Below the pieces are notes generated by a model. The model made no database searches, was not told the DNA's origin, and was given only the letters and a program-made list of their open reading frames with translations. The position numbers were made by a program, and so were the translations under genes. Positions 47,176 through 56,467 of a stretch of DNA of 64,000 nucleotides are shown here, piece after piece. Source of the stretch: Candidatus Cardinium hertigii (GTDB lineage Bacteria > Bacteroidota > Bacteroidia > Cytophagales > Amoebophilaceae); NCBI RefSeq assembly GCF_003176915.1, contig NZ_CP029619.1:496001-560000 (forward strand). Reading direction: 5' to 3'. Position 1 is the first letter of the stretch, and every line of letters begins with the position of its first letter.

Positions 47176-47874
47176 TCAGGCCTTAGCAGGCAACACTTTC
47201 CCTGGCTTAATGCGATCCACGCTACTTATGAGCGGTCCCGCGACGGGTAGCGTAACTTCTCCCCGCGCAATCCATACCTTAATGCCTATTCTACCATAAA
47301 TAGTATGCGCTTCTACTATAGCATAATCTATATCATTGCGCAAGGTATGCAGCGGTACGGCTCCCTCCCTAAACTGCTCTGACCTAGCCATCTCAGCACC
47401 ATCTAACCTACCAGCTATTTTAATCTTTACGCCTTCTGCACCAGAACGCATAACAGCTGCAATGGTTTGCTTAACCACACGCTTAAAGGGCAAACGCCCC
47501 CTCACTTGCTGCGCAATCTGAGTGGCTACTAACTTTGCCTCTAGATCTAGCCGCTTTATCTCTACTATATTGACTTCGACTTCCTTGTTGGTCAACTGCT
47601 TAAGCGCCTCTTTTAGCTTATCTACTTCTGTACCTGACTTCCCAATAACTGAACCAGGTCGCGCCGTATGAATCGTAATGGTAATTTTTTTTCCCGCACG
47701 CTCTATCAATACCTTTGCAACACTGGCCCTGGCAAGCCGAACATCCAAATACATACGAATCTTATGGTCTTCCATTAAATTATCCGCATAATCCTTTTTC
47801 GACGAAAACCAACTGGCATCTGGTTTCCGAATAAACCCAAGCCTAAACCCAATAGGATGAACTTTTTGACCCAT
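47176..47874 (-). CDS. rpsC: 30S ribosomal protein S3
   Basis: A 232-aa protein with a KH domain: MGQKVHPIGFRLGFIRKPDASWFSSKKDYADNL, ITIHTARPGSVIGKSGTEVDKLKEAL and GRLDGAEMARSEQFREGAVPLHTLRNDIDYAIVEAHTIYGRIGIKVWI. Lies 72 nt after rplV. Confidence 0.97.
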   Translation of the reverse strand: MGQKVHPIGFRLGFIRKPDASWFSSKKDYADNLMEDHKIRMYLDVRLARASVAKVLIERAGKKITITIHTARPGSVIGKSGTEVDKLKEALKQLTNKEVEVNIVEIKRLDLEAKLVATQIAQQVRGRLPFKRVVKQTIAAVMRSGAEGVKIKIAGRLDGAEMARSEQFREGAVPLHTLRNDIDYAIVEAHTIYGRIGIKVWIARGEVTLPVAGPLISSVDRIKPGKVLPAKA

Positions 47875-47946
47875 AATTATCTATTTGTATGTATGATGCT
47901 ATGCAACATTATCGTTTACCTTTCGGATTGTTTATAAATGGCCAGC

Positions 47947-48309
47947 CTATCCAATGGCAAACTGCTCTACCTGACTGCCTACAACCACAACAACATGACT
48001 GGAACGCCTTCTAATTCTATGCGCAACACCCCTTGGAGCGGGCATGATTCTTTTAAGCATACCTGCCCTATCTACTGTTATTTTCTTTACAACCATAGGA
48101 GCCTCTTCTACAGCAGTATGGCTATGCTTCGCATACCAGTTGGCCATAGCAGAAAGCAACAGTTTTCTCAACTGTACGGCAGCCTGCTGGGGAGAGTTTT
48201 GCAAAGCAGCTAAAGCAATCGATACGCGCTTACCCCTAACAAGATCAGCCAATAGAGCTACCTTACGCGCAGATATAGGAAGATACTTTAACTTTGCTAC
48301 TGCCTCCAT
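47947..48309 (-). CDS. rplV: 50S ribosomal protein L22
   Basis: A 120-aa protein lining the exit tunnel: LKYLPISARKVALLADLVRGKRVSIALAALQNSPQQAA and VDRAGMLKRIMPAPRGVAHRIRRRSSHVVVVV. Gap of 8 nt to rpsS. Confidence 0.97.
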   Translation of the reverse strand: MEAVAKLKYLPISARKVALLADLVRGKRVSIALAALQNSPQQAAVQLRKLLLSAMANWYAKHSHTAVEEAPMVVKKITVDRAGMLKRIMPAPRGVAHRIRRRSSHVVVVVGSQVEQFAIG

Positions 48310-48317
48310 AATTCAAT

Positions 48318-48584
48318 TTATCTTTTTTTAAATGTATGTCCTTTAAACATTCTAGTTAAAGCAAATTCGCCTAACTTATGCCCTACCATTGCCTCTGTAA
48401 CGAAAACAGGAATAAATTTACGGCCATTATGCACGGCAAAAGTATGCCCCACAAAATCAGGTGTAATAGTAGAACGCCTAGACCAGGTTTTTACTACTGT
48501 TTTCTTATTGGATTCATTCAGCCTATCTATCTTATGCTGTAAATGATGGGCAACATAAGCGCCCTTTTTTATAGATCTGCCCAT
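48318..48584 (-). CDS. rpsS: 30S ribosomal protein S19
   Basis: An 88-aa head protein: [78 protein letters not shown]. Its ATG shares one base with the rplB stop (TAATG), a typical coupled arrangement. Confidence 0.97.
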   Translation of the reverse strand: MGRSIKKGAYVAHHLQHKIDRLNESNKKTVVKTWSRRSTITPDFVGHTFAVHNGRKFIPVFVTEAMVGHKLGEFALTRMFKGHTFKKR

Positions 48585-49414
48585 TACCGTTTCTTTTTAC
48601 CAACGATCAGTTTAGTAGAATATTTATGCCGGTCTCTCGTTTTTTTACCCTTTGCATAGAGCCCCTTAGAAGATCTAGGATGACCACCAGAAGCTTTTCC
48701 TTCTCCTCCGCCCATCGGATGATCCACAGGATTCATAGCTACTGCCCTAACACGAGGTCTTCTACCAAGCCAACGGCTGCGACCTGCCTTTGCCATCGTA
48801 ACATGCACATGCGCACTGTTGGAAACAGACCCAATGGTAGCCATACAGCGATCTAATACCAAACGCCGCTCCCCAGAAGGCAGTTTAATGGTAACATACT
48901 TTCCACTCTTAGAAAGCAATTGCGCACTGGCACCAGCACTTCTAACCAGCGCAGCACCACGCCCTGGACTTAATTCAATGTTGTGAATCATGGTACCTAA
49001 AGGCATATCTTTCATCGCCATGGCATTCCCAACCTGTATGGGAACTCCTGAACCAGCCATCACCCGGGCACCTACCTGTAACCCCTCTGGAGCCAATATG
49101 TAAGCCTTTGCCCCATCTACATAATGCAGCAATGCAATATAAGCCGTACGCATGGGATCGTACTCAATAGAGTGCACTACGGCAGGTATTTCAAACTTTT
49201 GACGTTTGAAATCAATTAAACGGGCACGCCGCTTATGTCCCCCTCCTCTATGGGGAACTGTTATCCGACCCCGGTTATTACGGCCACCACTGCGCTTAGC
49301 CTTCCCTAAAAGAGACTTCTCAGGCTTATTAGTCGTAATAACTGTAGCAAAACTAGGGGCTACCCTAAATCGCTGACCTGGCGTAGTCGGATTTAATTTT
49401 TTTAACAATGGCAT
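48584..49414 (-). CDS. rplB: 50S ribosomal protein L2
   Basis: A 276-aa protein at the peptidyl-transferase centre: [42 protein letters not shown] and the C-terminal [30 protein letters not shown]. Full length. There is a 158-nt non-coding gap before it (49415-49572). Confidence 0.97.
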   Translation of the reverse strand: MPLLKKLNPTTPGQRFRVAPSFATVITTNKPEKSLLGKAKRSGGRNNRGRITVPHRGGGHKRRARLIDFKRQKFEIPAVVHSIEYDPMRTAYIALLHYVDGAKAYILAPEGLQVGARVMAGSGVPIQVGNAMAMKDMPLGTMIHNIELSPGRGAALVRSAGASAQLLSKSGKYVTIKLPSGERRLVLDRCMATIGSVSNSAHVHVTMAKAGRSRWLGRRPRVRAVAMNPVDHPMGGGEGKASGGHPRSSKGLYAKGKKTRDRHKYSTKLIVGKKKR

Positions 49415-49572
49415 AACAAATGCTCAATCCATTAAACAGTTGCACTATATAACACTTAACACATGAAAGGGCGTTTTTCCCTCCTGAAAAATTAGCAACT
49501 TTTCTTTCCTATAGCTGCTATCGAGTAGCCCGAACAGCCCTCGACGCAACACACGCAGTTGACCTGCTAAAG

Positions 49573-49863
49573 TTATACAATATTACTATAAAAATCTATA
49601 CTTCCACCTTCTTTTAACGTTACAAACGCCTTTTTATAGGCAGGGCGCTTCCCCTTTGCAACAAAAGCAGCTGTACGTTTTATTCTTTTTTTACCTGCAT
49701 AACGCATGGTATGTATACTATCCACTTTAACGCTATAAAAACGTTCAATTTCCTTCCGTATTTGCTCTTTATTGGAGCGGCTATCTACTATCAAACCATA
49801 TACGCCCCGCTTATTCAGTAAAGATGCTTTTTCTGTTACCAATGGCCTTTTTAAAATGCTCAT
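49573..49863 (-). CDS. rplW: 50S ribosomal protein L23
   Basis: A 96-aa exit-site protein: MSILKRPLVTEKASLLNKRGVYGLIVDSRSNKEQIRKEIERFYSVKVDSIHTMRYAGKKRIKRTAAFVAKGKRPAYKKAFVTLKEG. Gap of 5 nt from rplD. Confidence 0.97.
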   Translation of the reverse strand: MSILKRPLVTEKASLLNKRGVYGLIVDSRSNKEQIRKEIERFYSVKVDSIHTMRYAGKKRIKRTAAFVAKGKRPAYKKAFVTLKEGGSIDFYSNIV

Positions 49864-49868
49864 TTCTA

Positions 49869-50495
49869 TTAGGTTAATTTCCTTACCATAGGCTCAATAG
49901 CACTCTCAACAATTAACAACTTGGCTGCCTGTAATAAATCATATGTATTTACATGATCTACGCAGCATACTTTTGCCTTTTTAATATTCCTACTGGATAG
50001 TACAATATTTTTATCCACACTAGGCAGCAATAGCAGTGTCCGTTCATCCAAACAGGAGAGATTCTGTAGGAAATCTAGGTAGGCTTTTGTTTTAGCCTGC
50101 TCAAAAGAAAAAGATTCCAATACAGCAATCGTACGAGCTCTTGCTTTATAGGTAAGGGCGGATTTCCTAGCCAGCTTCTTCACTTTAGCATTTAATTTAA
50201 ATCCATAATTCCTTGGCTTAGGACCAAAAATACGCCCCCCTCCTCTGAATAAAGGGGATTTGATATCACCAGCCCTAGCGGTACCGCTTCCTTTTTGGCG
50301 TTTGATCTTTCTTCTGGAACCACTAACCGCACCGCGTTCCTTGGATTGATGCGTCCCTTGACGCTTACCAGCTAGGATAGACTTAACATCTAAATGAACC
50401 ACATGTTCATTAGGCTCAATGTCAAAAATCTCCGGGGGCAATACAGCCATACGACCCGTCTCTTCTCCTGTATATTTTAATACCGATAGCTCCAT
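49869..50495 (-). CDS. rplD: 50S ribosomal protein L4
   Basis: A 208-aa protein: VVHLDVKSILAGKRQGTHQSKERGAVSGSRRKIKRQKGSGTARAGDIKSPLFRGGGRIFGPKPRNYGFKLNAKVKKLARKSAL. This is the tunnel-loop region. Gap of 1 nt from rplC. Confidence 0.97.
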   Translation of the reverse strand: MELSVLKYTGEETGRMAVLPPEIFDIEPNEHVVHLDVKSILAGKRQGTHQSKERGAVSGSRRKIKRQKGSGTARAGDIKSPLFRGGGRIFGPKPRNYGFKLNAKVKKLARKSALTYKARARTIAVLESFSFEQAKTKAYLDFLQNLSCLDERTLLLLPSVDKNIVLSSRNIKKAKVCCVDHVNTYDLLQAAKLLIVESAIEPMVRKLT

Positions 50496-50496
50496 G

Positions 50497-51129
50497 TTAT
50501 TTTTCCAAGATTACATAGCTATTGTGCGCACCAGGCACTGCCCCACAAAGCACAATTAAATCTTTTTCTGGTAATATTTTCATAACCTTGAGGTTTTTTA
50601 CTTTTACTCTATTACCCCCTGTTCTTCCTCCCATACGCATACCCTTAAATACACGAGAGGGATCAGAATTGGCACCAATAGAACCAGGCGCCCTCTCTCG
50701 ATTGTGCTGACCATGCGAACGACCACCCACTCCACTAAATCCATGCCGCTTCACAACGCCTTGAAAACCCTTTCCTTTGGACCTTCCCACCACATCAACA
50801 AACTCACCTTCTTCAAAAATATCCGCTAGACGAACCAGCTGACCCAATGCCAGCTGCTGTGGCCATGCCTCATCAGCATAGCTGAATTCAACCTGCTTTC
50901 GCTTCGGTGTAGTAGAAGCTTTGGAAAAATGACCTAAAAGAGGCTTCGTCGTATTCTTTTCCTTCTTATCGTCATACGCTAGTTGAACAGCCTGGTAGCC
51001 ATCTACAGAAAGCGTTTTAAGCTGTGTAACTACGCAAGGCCCCCCTTGGATGACGGTACAGGCCTGCTTATGCCCTTTTCCATCATACAGACTGGTCATC
51101 CCAATCTTTTTCCCTATAATTCCAATCAT
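50497..51129 (-). CDS. rplC: 50S ribosomal protein L3
   Basis: A 210-aa early assembly protein: [38 protein letters not shown] and [57 protein letters not shown]. It is the first gene of this operon in the window. rpsJ, which normally precedes it, is absent; the next gene upstream is rimM, 218 nt away. Confidence 0.97.
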   Translation of the reverse strand: MIGIIGKKIGMTSLYDGKGHKQACTVIQGGPCVVTQLKTLSVDGYQAVQLAYDDKKEKNTTKPLLGHFSKASTTPKRKQVEFSYADEAWPQQLALGQLVRLADIFEEGEFVDVVGRSKGKGFQGVVKRHGFSGVGGRSHGQHNRERAPGSIGANSDPSRVFKGMRMGGRTGGNRVKVKNLKVMKILPEKDLIVLCGAVPGAHNSYVILEK

Positions 51130-51347
51130 GGTTCAATAAAGAAAAAAAATTAATGCTATCAATACCACTAACCCCAAAGCTCCCGCTTCTAAACTAAAAA
51201 GAAAATTTGAGGTAGTGTGCCTATTCAACCTTCTTTAAGAAGAACAATGCATTCACAATATAGGGAATTTATTTATCATAGAAAAACACCTAGCCAATAG
51301 TTACTGTCCCGCTGTAGCCAATATTGCCTACAACATCTACCCGCTCC

Positions 51348-51914
51348 CTATAGCATAACTGTTAGATAATCTTCTGGCAAAGCTACTGTAATGGTTTGCT
51401 GTTTATCGTTCACATCCACTAAAAAAGGTGCCTCATAAGGGATCAACAGCTCTTTACCTTTATAGGTTAGGGAAACAACATATTTATTCCGCATACAATG
51501 TATGCTCTCTACCTTACCAAGTTGACCCAATAGCTGATCCTCTACTACATAACCTACTATAGCTGCCAGCTCAGCGGACGACTCCTCTGTAGGCTGCAGA
51601 GGAAGGGGAAGGAAAAGAGGGAGATTGCGCAGCCAATAGGCTTCTGTTTTAGAGGAAATTCCTTTGAGCGTTAATACGCTTTGCTTTTCCGTAAGGGGTA
51701 TGCTGCGCTGAATAACATAAGGTACTTTTACATGATTCCTTTCTACAAAGAGCGCAGGTAATTGCAACAACACTTTATCTGCTAACGGGTATAACCAAGT
51801 CGCTAGGATCTCTCCATTTATACCAGTTGGCTTTCTTAAAAAACCTGTATGAAAATATTTTTCCTCCTGAATAGCAGTATAAAATAGTTCAATAGCAATA
51901 GAACGACGTGCCAC
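51348..51914 (-). CDS. rimM: Ribosome maturation factor RimM
   Basis: A 188-aa 16S processing factor for the 30S head. The N-terminal barrel has FHTGFLRKPTGINGEILATWL, and the PRC-barrel domain has IVGYVVEDQLLGQLGKVESIHCMRNKYVVSLTYKGKELLIPYEAPFLVDVNDKQQTITVALPEDYL. In many bacteria rimM lies with rpsP and trmD; here it is next to rplC and ssrA instead. Confidence 0.9.
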   Translation of the reverse strand: MARRSIAIELFYTAIQEEKYFHTGFLRKPTGINGEILATWLYPLADKVLLQLPALFVERNHVKVPYVIQRSIPLTEKQSVLTLKGISSKTEAYWLRNLPLFLPLPLQPTEESSAELAAIVGYVVEDQLLGQLGKVESIHCMRNKYVVSLTYKGKELLIPYEAPFLVDVNDKQQTITVALPEDYLTVML

Positions 51915-52051
51915 TTTGTTGTTTTTTTCTTCTAAGAAACGGCCAAACTTAACAAGCGAACCTCTTATTTTTCAGCCGTAGTAGCGGGATTTCTTTTCAA
52001 TTGTAATTTTTTATACTACGCGTTTTACGCCCACCATTGGGCAATAGTAAG

Positions 52052-52475
52052 TGGAGTTGGAGGGAATCGAACCCTCGTCCGAATAAGCAAACCTCAACGC
52101 TTTCTACATGCTTAGTTGCTGTTTATTTTCGACGCAACCAAGGTCAGCAACGTACCTCATGTTACGCTTATGCGTTAGTATACTTAAACAGCTATCACGC
52201 CACTAGCTGCCGCAGTCCTATGTACCGATGCCCTGATGCTAACTCCATAGTACGAAAGCCAGCAGGACAAACACCCCTTAATCTATCGATTAAGCAGCCA
52301 TACGCAATCCTTCCTCCTCTTCTTCATCTAGAAGGGCGAAGCTCTTGCGACGGCGAGCGTTGAGAACAGCTAAGTTGCCGTTTATTTGTTGCGTAAGTTT
52401 TTTTGTGCGGTAATTCTTACAACACCGCGCATGCTTACATTGGATTTTAACCTCTCGTCAATACCAAACAACCCC
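52052..52475 (-). ncRNA. ssrA: Transfer-messenger RNA (tmRNA)
   Basis: On the minus strand the RNA begins ggggttgtttggta (52475 downward). It ends with the tRNA-like T-arm gagggttcgattccctc and acceptor caactcca; ggggttg pairs with caactcc. CCA is not encoded. Between them is a single tag frame, 52379-52290, from GGC through GCT GCT TAA, ending MAA. It rescues stalled ribosomes with SmpB. The tag frame appears to be 29 codons plus stop, much longer than the roughly 9-codon tags usual in Bacteroidota. Length about 424 nt. Confidence 0.93.
52290..52379 (-). other. tmRNA tag reading frame
   Basis: Starting at the GGC that follows the conserved ACAAATAAAC context, the frame reads GNLAVLNARRRKSFALLD, then five Glu, then GLRMAA and TAA, 29 residues. 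The Ala-Ala end is the normal protease signal. The stop lies in a small hairpin (cttaatc/gattaag). The resume codon position is inferred from the sequence context of other Bacteroidota tmRNAs. Confidence 0.65.
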
Positions 52476-52557
52476 AATCTCATCTACTCTCTAAGTAATA
52501 TATAGCACCACTTAAAACTATACTCGAAGGTAATACTTCTTACTGGATTAACCAAAC

Positions 52558-54006
52558 CTAGCCCACGCTCCCCTCCAACGTTAAGGCAAGTAATTTTTGT
52601 GCTTCTACTGCAAATTCCATGGGCAATTGCTTCAAAACTTCTCGGCAGTAACCATTCACAATAAGCGCAATAGCCTGCTCCTGCTCAATACCACGCTGGT
52701 TGCAATAAAAAAGCTGATCCGCACTAATTTTAGAAGTAGTAGCTTCATGCGCAACCTGCCCCGTTGGGTTTTTTACTTCTATATAAGGGAAAGTATGGGC
52801 CCCGCAGTGGTTTCCTATTAATAGTGAATCACATTGAGAAAAATTAGTACTATGGGCCGCTGCAACTGTAAGCTTAACAAGACCCCTATAGCTATTGCTA
52901 GAGCACCCCGCCGCAATGCCCTTGGATACAATACGACTTTTTGTATGTTTCCCAATATGAATCATTTTTGTTCCGGTATCCGCTTGCTGTTTATTTTTGG
53001 TAACGGCAACGGAATAAAACTCTCCTATTGAATGATCCCCCATTAAAATACAGCTGGGATATTTCCAGGTAATGGCTGAGCCGGTTTCCACTTGGGTCCA
53101 AGAAATTTTAGCATGTGCCCCGGCACAAAGTCCTCGCTTCGTAACAAAATTATACACGCCTCCTACACCTTCTTTATTGCCAGGATACCAATTTTGAACG
53201 GTAGCGTACCTTACATGGGCACCTTTCGCTGCATAAATTTCTACTACAGCAGCATGTAATTGGTTTTCATCTCGCATAGGGGCCGTACACCCCTCTAAAT
53301 AGCTAACATAACTGTCCTCTTCTGCGATAATGAGCGTACGTTCAAATTGCCCTGTATTAACTGCATTGATACGGAAATAGGTGGAAAGCTCCATGGGACA
53401 ATGCACTCCCTTGGGAATGAAACAAAAAGAACCATCACTAAACACAGCGGTATTAAGCGCAGCAAAATAATTGTCCGTCATAGGCACTACCTTACCCAAA
53501 TAACGCTGTACCAATTCAGGATGCTCTTGCACTGCTTCACTAAAGGAACAAAAAATAATACCTAACCTGTTTAACGTCTCCTTAAAAGTAGTCGCAACGG
53601 AAACGCTATCTAATACAATATCCATCGCTACGCCTGCCAGCCTTCTCTGCTCCTCTAGGGAGATGCCCAATCGCTGAAAGGTAGCTAAAAGTAGAGGATC
53701 TGCTTCCTCTAAACTGTTTAATTTTACTTTCTGTTTGGGTTCCGCATAATAAATAATAGCCTGATAATCTATTGGGGGATAGTTAACTTTTGCCCAAGTA
53801 GGTGCTTTTAATTGCATAAAGTAATGAAAAGCCTGTAACCGCCGATCCAACAACCAAGCTGGCTCCTGCTTCCGCTCAGCAATCAACCGAATGGTATCCG
53901 CTGTTAAGCCTCTCGGGATCGTATCTACAGGGATATTACTCTCAAAACCGTACTGATACTCTGACGAACTGATGCTTTCTAATATATCTTTCGTTTGCTG
54001 TACCAT
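52558..54006 (-). CDS. sufB: Fe-S cluster assembly protein SufB
   Basis: A 482-aa scaffold protein of the SUF system, usually acting as a SufBC2D complex in the cytoplasm. Recognised by [78 protein letters not shown] and the C-terminal [15 protein letters not shown]-like segment. Normal length. sufC, sufD and sufS are not downstream here; the next feature is ssrA. The ORF stop TAG at 52558 is 83 nt before the tmRNA 5' end. Confidence 0.95.
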   Translation of the reverse strand: MVQQTKDILESISSSEYQYGFESNIPVDTIPRGLTADTIRLIAERKQEPAWLLDRRLQAFHYFMQLKAPTWAKVNYPPIDYQAIIYYAEPKQKVKLNSLEEADPLLLATFQRLGISLEEQRRLAGVAMDIVLDSVSVATTFKETLNRLGIIFCSFSEAVQEHPELVQRYLGKVVPMTDNYFAALNTAVFSDGSFCFIPKGVHCPMELSTYFRINAVNTGQFERTLIIAEEDSYVSYLEGCTAPMRDENQLHAAVVEIYAAKGAHVRYATVQNWYPGNKEGVGGVYNFVTKRGLCAGAHAKISWTQVETGSAITWKYPSCILMGDHSIGEFYSVAVTKNKQQADTGTKMIHIGKHTKSRIVSKGIAAGCSSNSYRGLVKLTVAAAHSTNFSQCDSLLIGNHCGAHTFPYIEVKNPTGQVAHEATTSKISADQLFYCNQRGIEQEQAIALIVNGYCREVLKQLPMEFAVEAQKLLALTLEGSVG

Positions 54007-54335
54007 ACTCTACTTAACAAAATCACGCATAAAAAAGGAACCCAACAGCAAAAGTTACAATAAATATATTATAAAAAGTTATGAGGGAAATACCCAACAA
54101 CGAAAAGGAACCCAAACTGCCAATAATTCCTACCCCATTGTTGGTCCTGTTTTAAAATAAATTGGACTTATAGACATGCTTAAACTGTATTATATCTATA
54201 GCTTAAATAATTTTTTAGCTCAGCTTTTAGGGCTCACTCTACTATATTTTGGTTAAAATCTTTAATGGACTACCTTGAGCAAACAAATATAATCGATAAA
54301 CCTGCTCTGTATCCTAACTATACATCCATCGCTGC

Positions 54336-54524
54336 TTACAGTTTAGGTTTTATCTTTCTTGTTTGATTGCATAAGTGTAATATGTTTTTGGGAATATATA
54401 TAACAACAAAAAAATTTTTACACAATCTTTTCAAGTGACCCAAAGTAGCATCTACTCTATTAGTCATGATAGGTTCCCTAAGGTTTTCACTAGCTCCAAC
54501 AACCCTAGTTTCGTTTGATGATTT
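54336..54524 (-). pseudogene. C-terminal remnant of a mobile-element-like ORF
   Basis: A minus-strand frame with no start codon reads ETRVVGASENLREPIMTNR, then DATLGHLKRLCKNFFVVIYI, then PKNILHLCNQTRKIKPKL and a stop. It is about 80% identical at the DNA level over roughly 90 nt (54352-54440) to the plus-strand remnant near 60112-60197, in opposite orientation. The basic, aromatic C-terminal style suggests a decayed transposase end; the family is not identified. Confidence 0.55.
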
Positions 54525-54832
54525 TTAATGTAAGTTCATAACAATTGTTATTTATATTCTTATAATTTAAAACAATTGTCTGATTAAATTTCAACTTCTA
54601 TATTCTACATTTGAAGTCTGAGGAAGGAGCTGATGAAGTGGGAGACTGATAGCGTTTATTGAACACTTCCTATGGAAAATAATAACTATTTGTACCATAG
54701 TATTTCTATTTATTTTACTATAGTTAGATACATAAAGTATATAAAAATTTTAGCTACTACTTCTGATGATTTTAATACTAATTCATTCATAAGCAGTGAT
54801 AAAATTTAGTGCTTTACGGTGTTCTCCTCTTA

Positions 54833-54853
54833 TGAATAACTTACAGTTATTCA
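54833..54853 (-). terminator. Small hairpin after the kinase-like gene
   Basis: tgaataac and gttattca pair perfectly around a five-base loop, about 48 nt beyond the stop of the 54901-55509 gene. No T-run follows on the minus strand, so it is only a possible terminator or 3'-end hairpin. Confidence 0.3.
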
Positions 54854-54900
54854 CTTTTAGTATAATTATAATTCATAACGTACCCTATTAGGGTTTCTAG

Positions 54901-55509
54901 CTACAAAATAGGTTCTATTTCTTCTTGAAATACTTTCCATGGATCTCTACTTTTTATTTCCACATTCACTAACTGGATTCCTATCTCTTGCATAATAGGA
55001 TGTTCTTTAATACGCAAGAAACGATTCGAATCGCTTAAATATTTTTCTTGCGCATCCTTATATTCAAATTTTTTGCCAGCACGTTTTTCCGCTGCTATGT
55101 AATCCTCCGTAAGTATAATAGAAAGCAAGGGATAGGTATGATTTATATGTTTAGAAAATAGAAAAAAGAACTTCCTAGCCTCTTCCAGCTCCCAATCAGC
55201 TAGCTGATTGGGATAGCCAAAGGTTTCTAAAAAGGAACCTTTAGAGACTACTATATCGTGGTTATGCCAATCAATCTGATCAAATATTTCTTTACTACAA
55301 GTAAGGTAAAGCAAAGCTTCTGTAAAAGCAGATAGCGTGATAGCATGATTCACAACTATGTTATTAGCTAGCTTTCCATAGTTAGATCCTTTCGGATCCG
55401 CTATGCGAGTTACTTTTTTTTCTTTTTTTTTAAAATATTCTGCTATAAAATCTGTTATTTTTTGTCTGGGGGTACCCGAAATCCCATTAATAGCATATAA
55501 AAAAGCCAT
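54901..55509 (-). CDS. Thymidylate-kinase-like P-loop protein with altered P-loop
   Basis: A 202-aa protein whose layout resembles dTMP kinase. The N-terminal strand and loop FLYAINGISGTPRQK stand where FEGxDGxGKST is normal. The next segment EYFKKKEKKVTRIADPKGSNYGKL parallels the Lys-Val-TREPGGT part. IVVSKGSFLETFGYPNQL stands where the DRY motif lies. The Walker A GKS/T is absent, so ordinary phosphoryl transfer is doubtful. It lies divergently from the radical SAM operon with a 106-nt shared promoter region. It could be a recruited nucleotide-binding protein. Assignment is by pattern only. Confidence 0.5.
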   Translation of the reverse strand: MAFLYAINGISGTPRQKITDFIAEYFKKKEKKVTRIADPKGSNYGKLANNIVVNHAITLSAFTEALLYLTCSKEIFDQIDWHNHDIVVSKGSFLETFGYPNQLADWELEEARKFFFLFSKHINHTYPLLSIILTEDYIAAEKRAGKKFEYKDAQEKYLSDSNRFLRIKEHPIMQEIGIQLVNVEIKSRDPWKVFQEEIEPIL

Positions 55510-55615
55510 GCCGATTATATTGTATTTTATTTGAACTAAACTAGCTTATTAAAATATGTAATTTATTATTATAAGCATAACTAGCTTAGGGCTCCTCTAT
55601 CAAATAGGAAGCCTC

Positions 55616-56467
55616 GTGCCAAATCCTTTTAACCTAAACAAATTATCTATTTGCTCTATTGGTATAGCCTCCATATCTTTCTGTATATTAAATATAGGGT
55701 TGTCTGCTAAAGAAGGGTTATTTTGGTTCATATGCTTAAGCAATGCTACAATGACCATGTGTTTACAAGCATTGCGTTCCCAATATAGGCTACAAACTAC
55801 AGATTTTAAAAAAAGAATATTTAGAATTACAGGGTTTGTATGTGCTCCGTTCTTAAGTTTACCTAGCACGATTTGCGCAGCTATTGCTTTGTATGCATTA
55901 GCAGTTATTACACCATGGAATGGTAAAGAAAACATAGTAGAACGATATAAGTGGAATGCGGCTTGTACCATTATATTCATTCATCATCTTCATTACTTTT
56001 GTTACGTTTATTTTCTCGTATATAGGATAGTATATTGCTTAGCAAATAAGGAGCTATTCTTATATGGGGGGTACCTTTTTGCAGCGGGATGGATTTTTTA
56101 CGTATTGATACCCAAGGTAAATATTGCTTCATCACCGTATCATAATTTTATGGTAGGCCATTTCATACTATCCTTCATTTTATTTCTTTGCGGATTGTAT
56201 AGTGATAGAGCTGAAATAATTATTTTTTGCTGGGTTTTAGCTAGTCCTTTTGCCGGAACGATATTTGATATTGATACGATGTTTGGTAAAAAATATGGTA
56301 GAAAAACGGTCAGATATGCGGAAGCTATGGGACATGTATGGGGTAGCATAGTGGGAATGGTTCTATTTTCTTTGCTAAAAGATATAAAATATATTATGTA
56401 CGCTTCTGCATTAATCGCACATGCACTGCAAATCAAAAAATATATAATAAAAAAACGGAATATATGA
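55616..56467 (+). CDS. Unknown polytopic membrane protein
   Basis: A 283-aa hydrophobic protein with about eight predicted membrane segments and no family that I recognise. The start is GTG at 55616 (MPNPFNLNKLSIC). Conserved-looking polar bits are NAACTIIFIHHLHYFCYVYF, with paired histidines in the membrane, and FDIDTMFGKKYGRKTVRYAEAMGHVWGS. Its stop overlaps the MFS gene start (ATGA), so the two are translationally coupled. It may be an auxiliary transport protein or a membrane enzyme working on the radical SAM product; this is inference. Confidence 0.6.
   Translation: MPNPFNLNKLSICSIGIASISFCILNIGLSAKEGLFWFICLSNATMTMCLQALRSQYRLQTTDFKKRIFRITGFVCAPFLSLPSTICAAIALYALAVITPWNGKENIVERYKWNAACTIIFIHHLHYFCYVYFLVYRIVYCLANKELFLYGGYLFAAGWIFYVLIPKVNIASSPYHNFMVGHFILSFILFLCGLYSDRAEIIIFCWVLASPFAGTIFDIDTMFGKKYGRKTVRYAEAMGHVWGSIVGMVLFSLLKDIKYIMYASALIAHALQIKKYIIKKRNI

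Larger units (their letters stand above)
54007..54900. other. Left border of the accessory island, largely non-coding
   Basis: 894 nt of visibly A+T-richer sequence without an intact gene. It includes an inverted ORF remnant (54336-54524, listed separately) and, near the right end, a small hairpin downstream of the kinase-like gene. The remaining sequence gives no recognisable product. Confidence 0.5.

Noticed and set aside
49415-49572. Possible RNA gene in the rplB-rplW gap
   Set aside because: No tRNA T-arm or cloverleaf pattern could be found; treated as a plain intergenic gap.
52037-52363. 108-aa plus-strand ORF (MGNSKWSWRESNPRPNK)
   Set aside because: It is the antisense of the tmRNA gene; such ORFs over tRNA-like 3' ends are a common annotation error.
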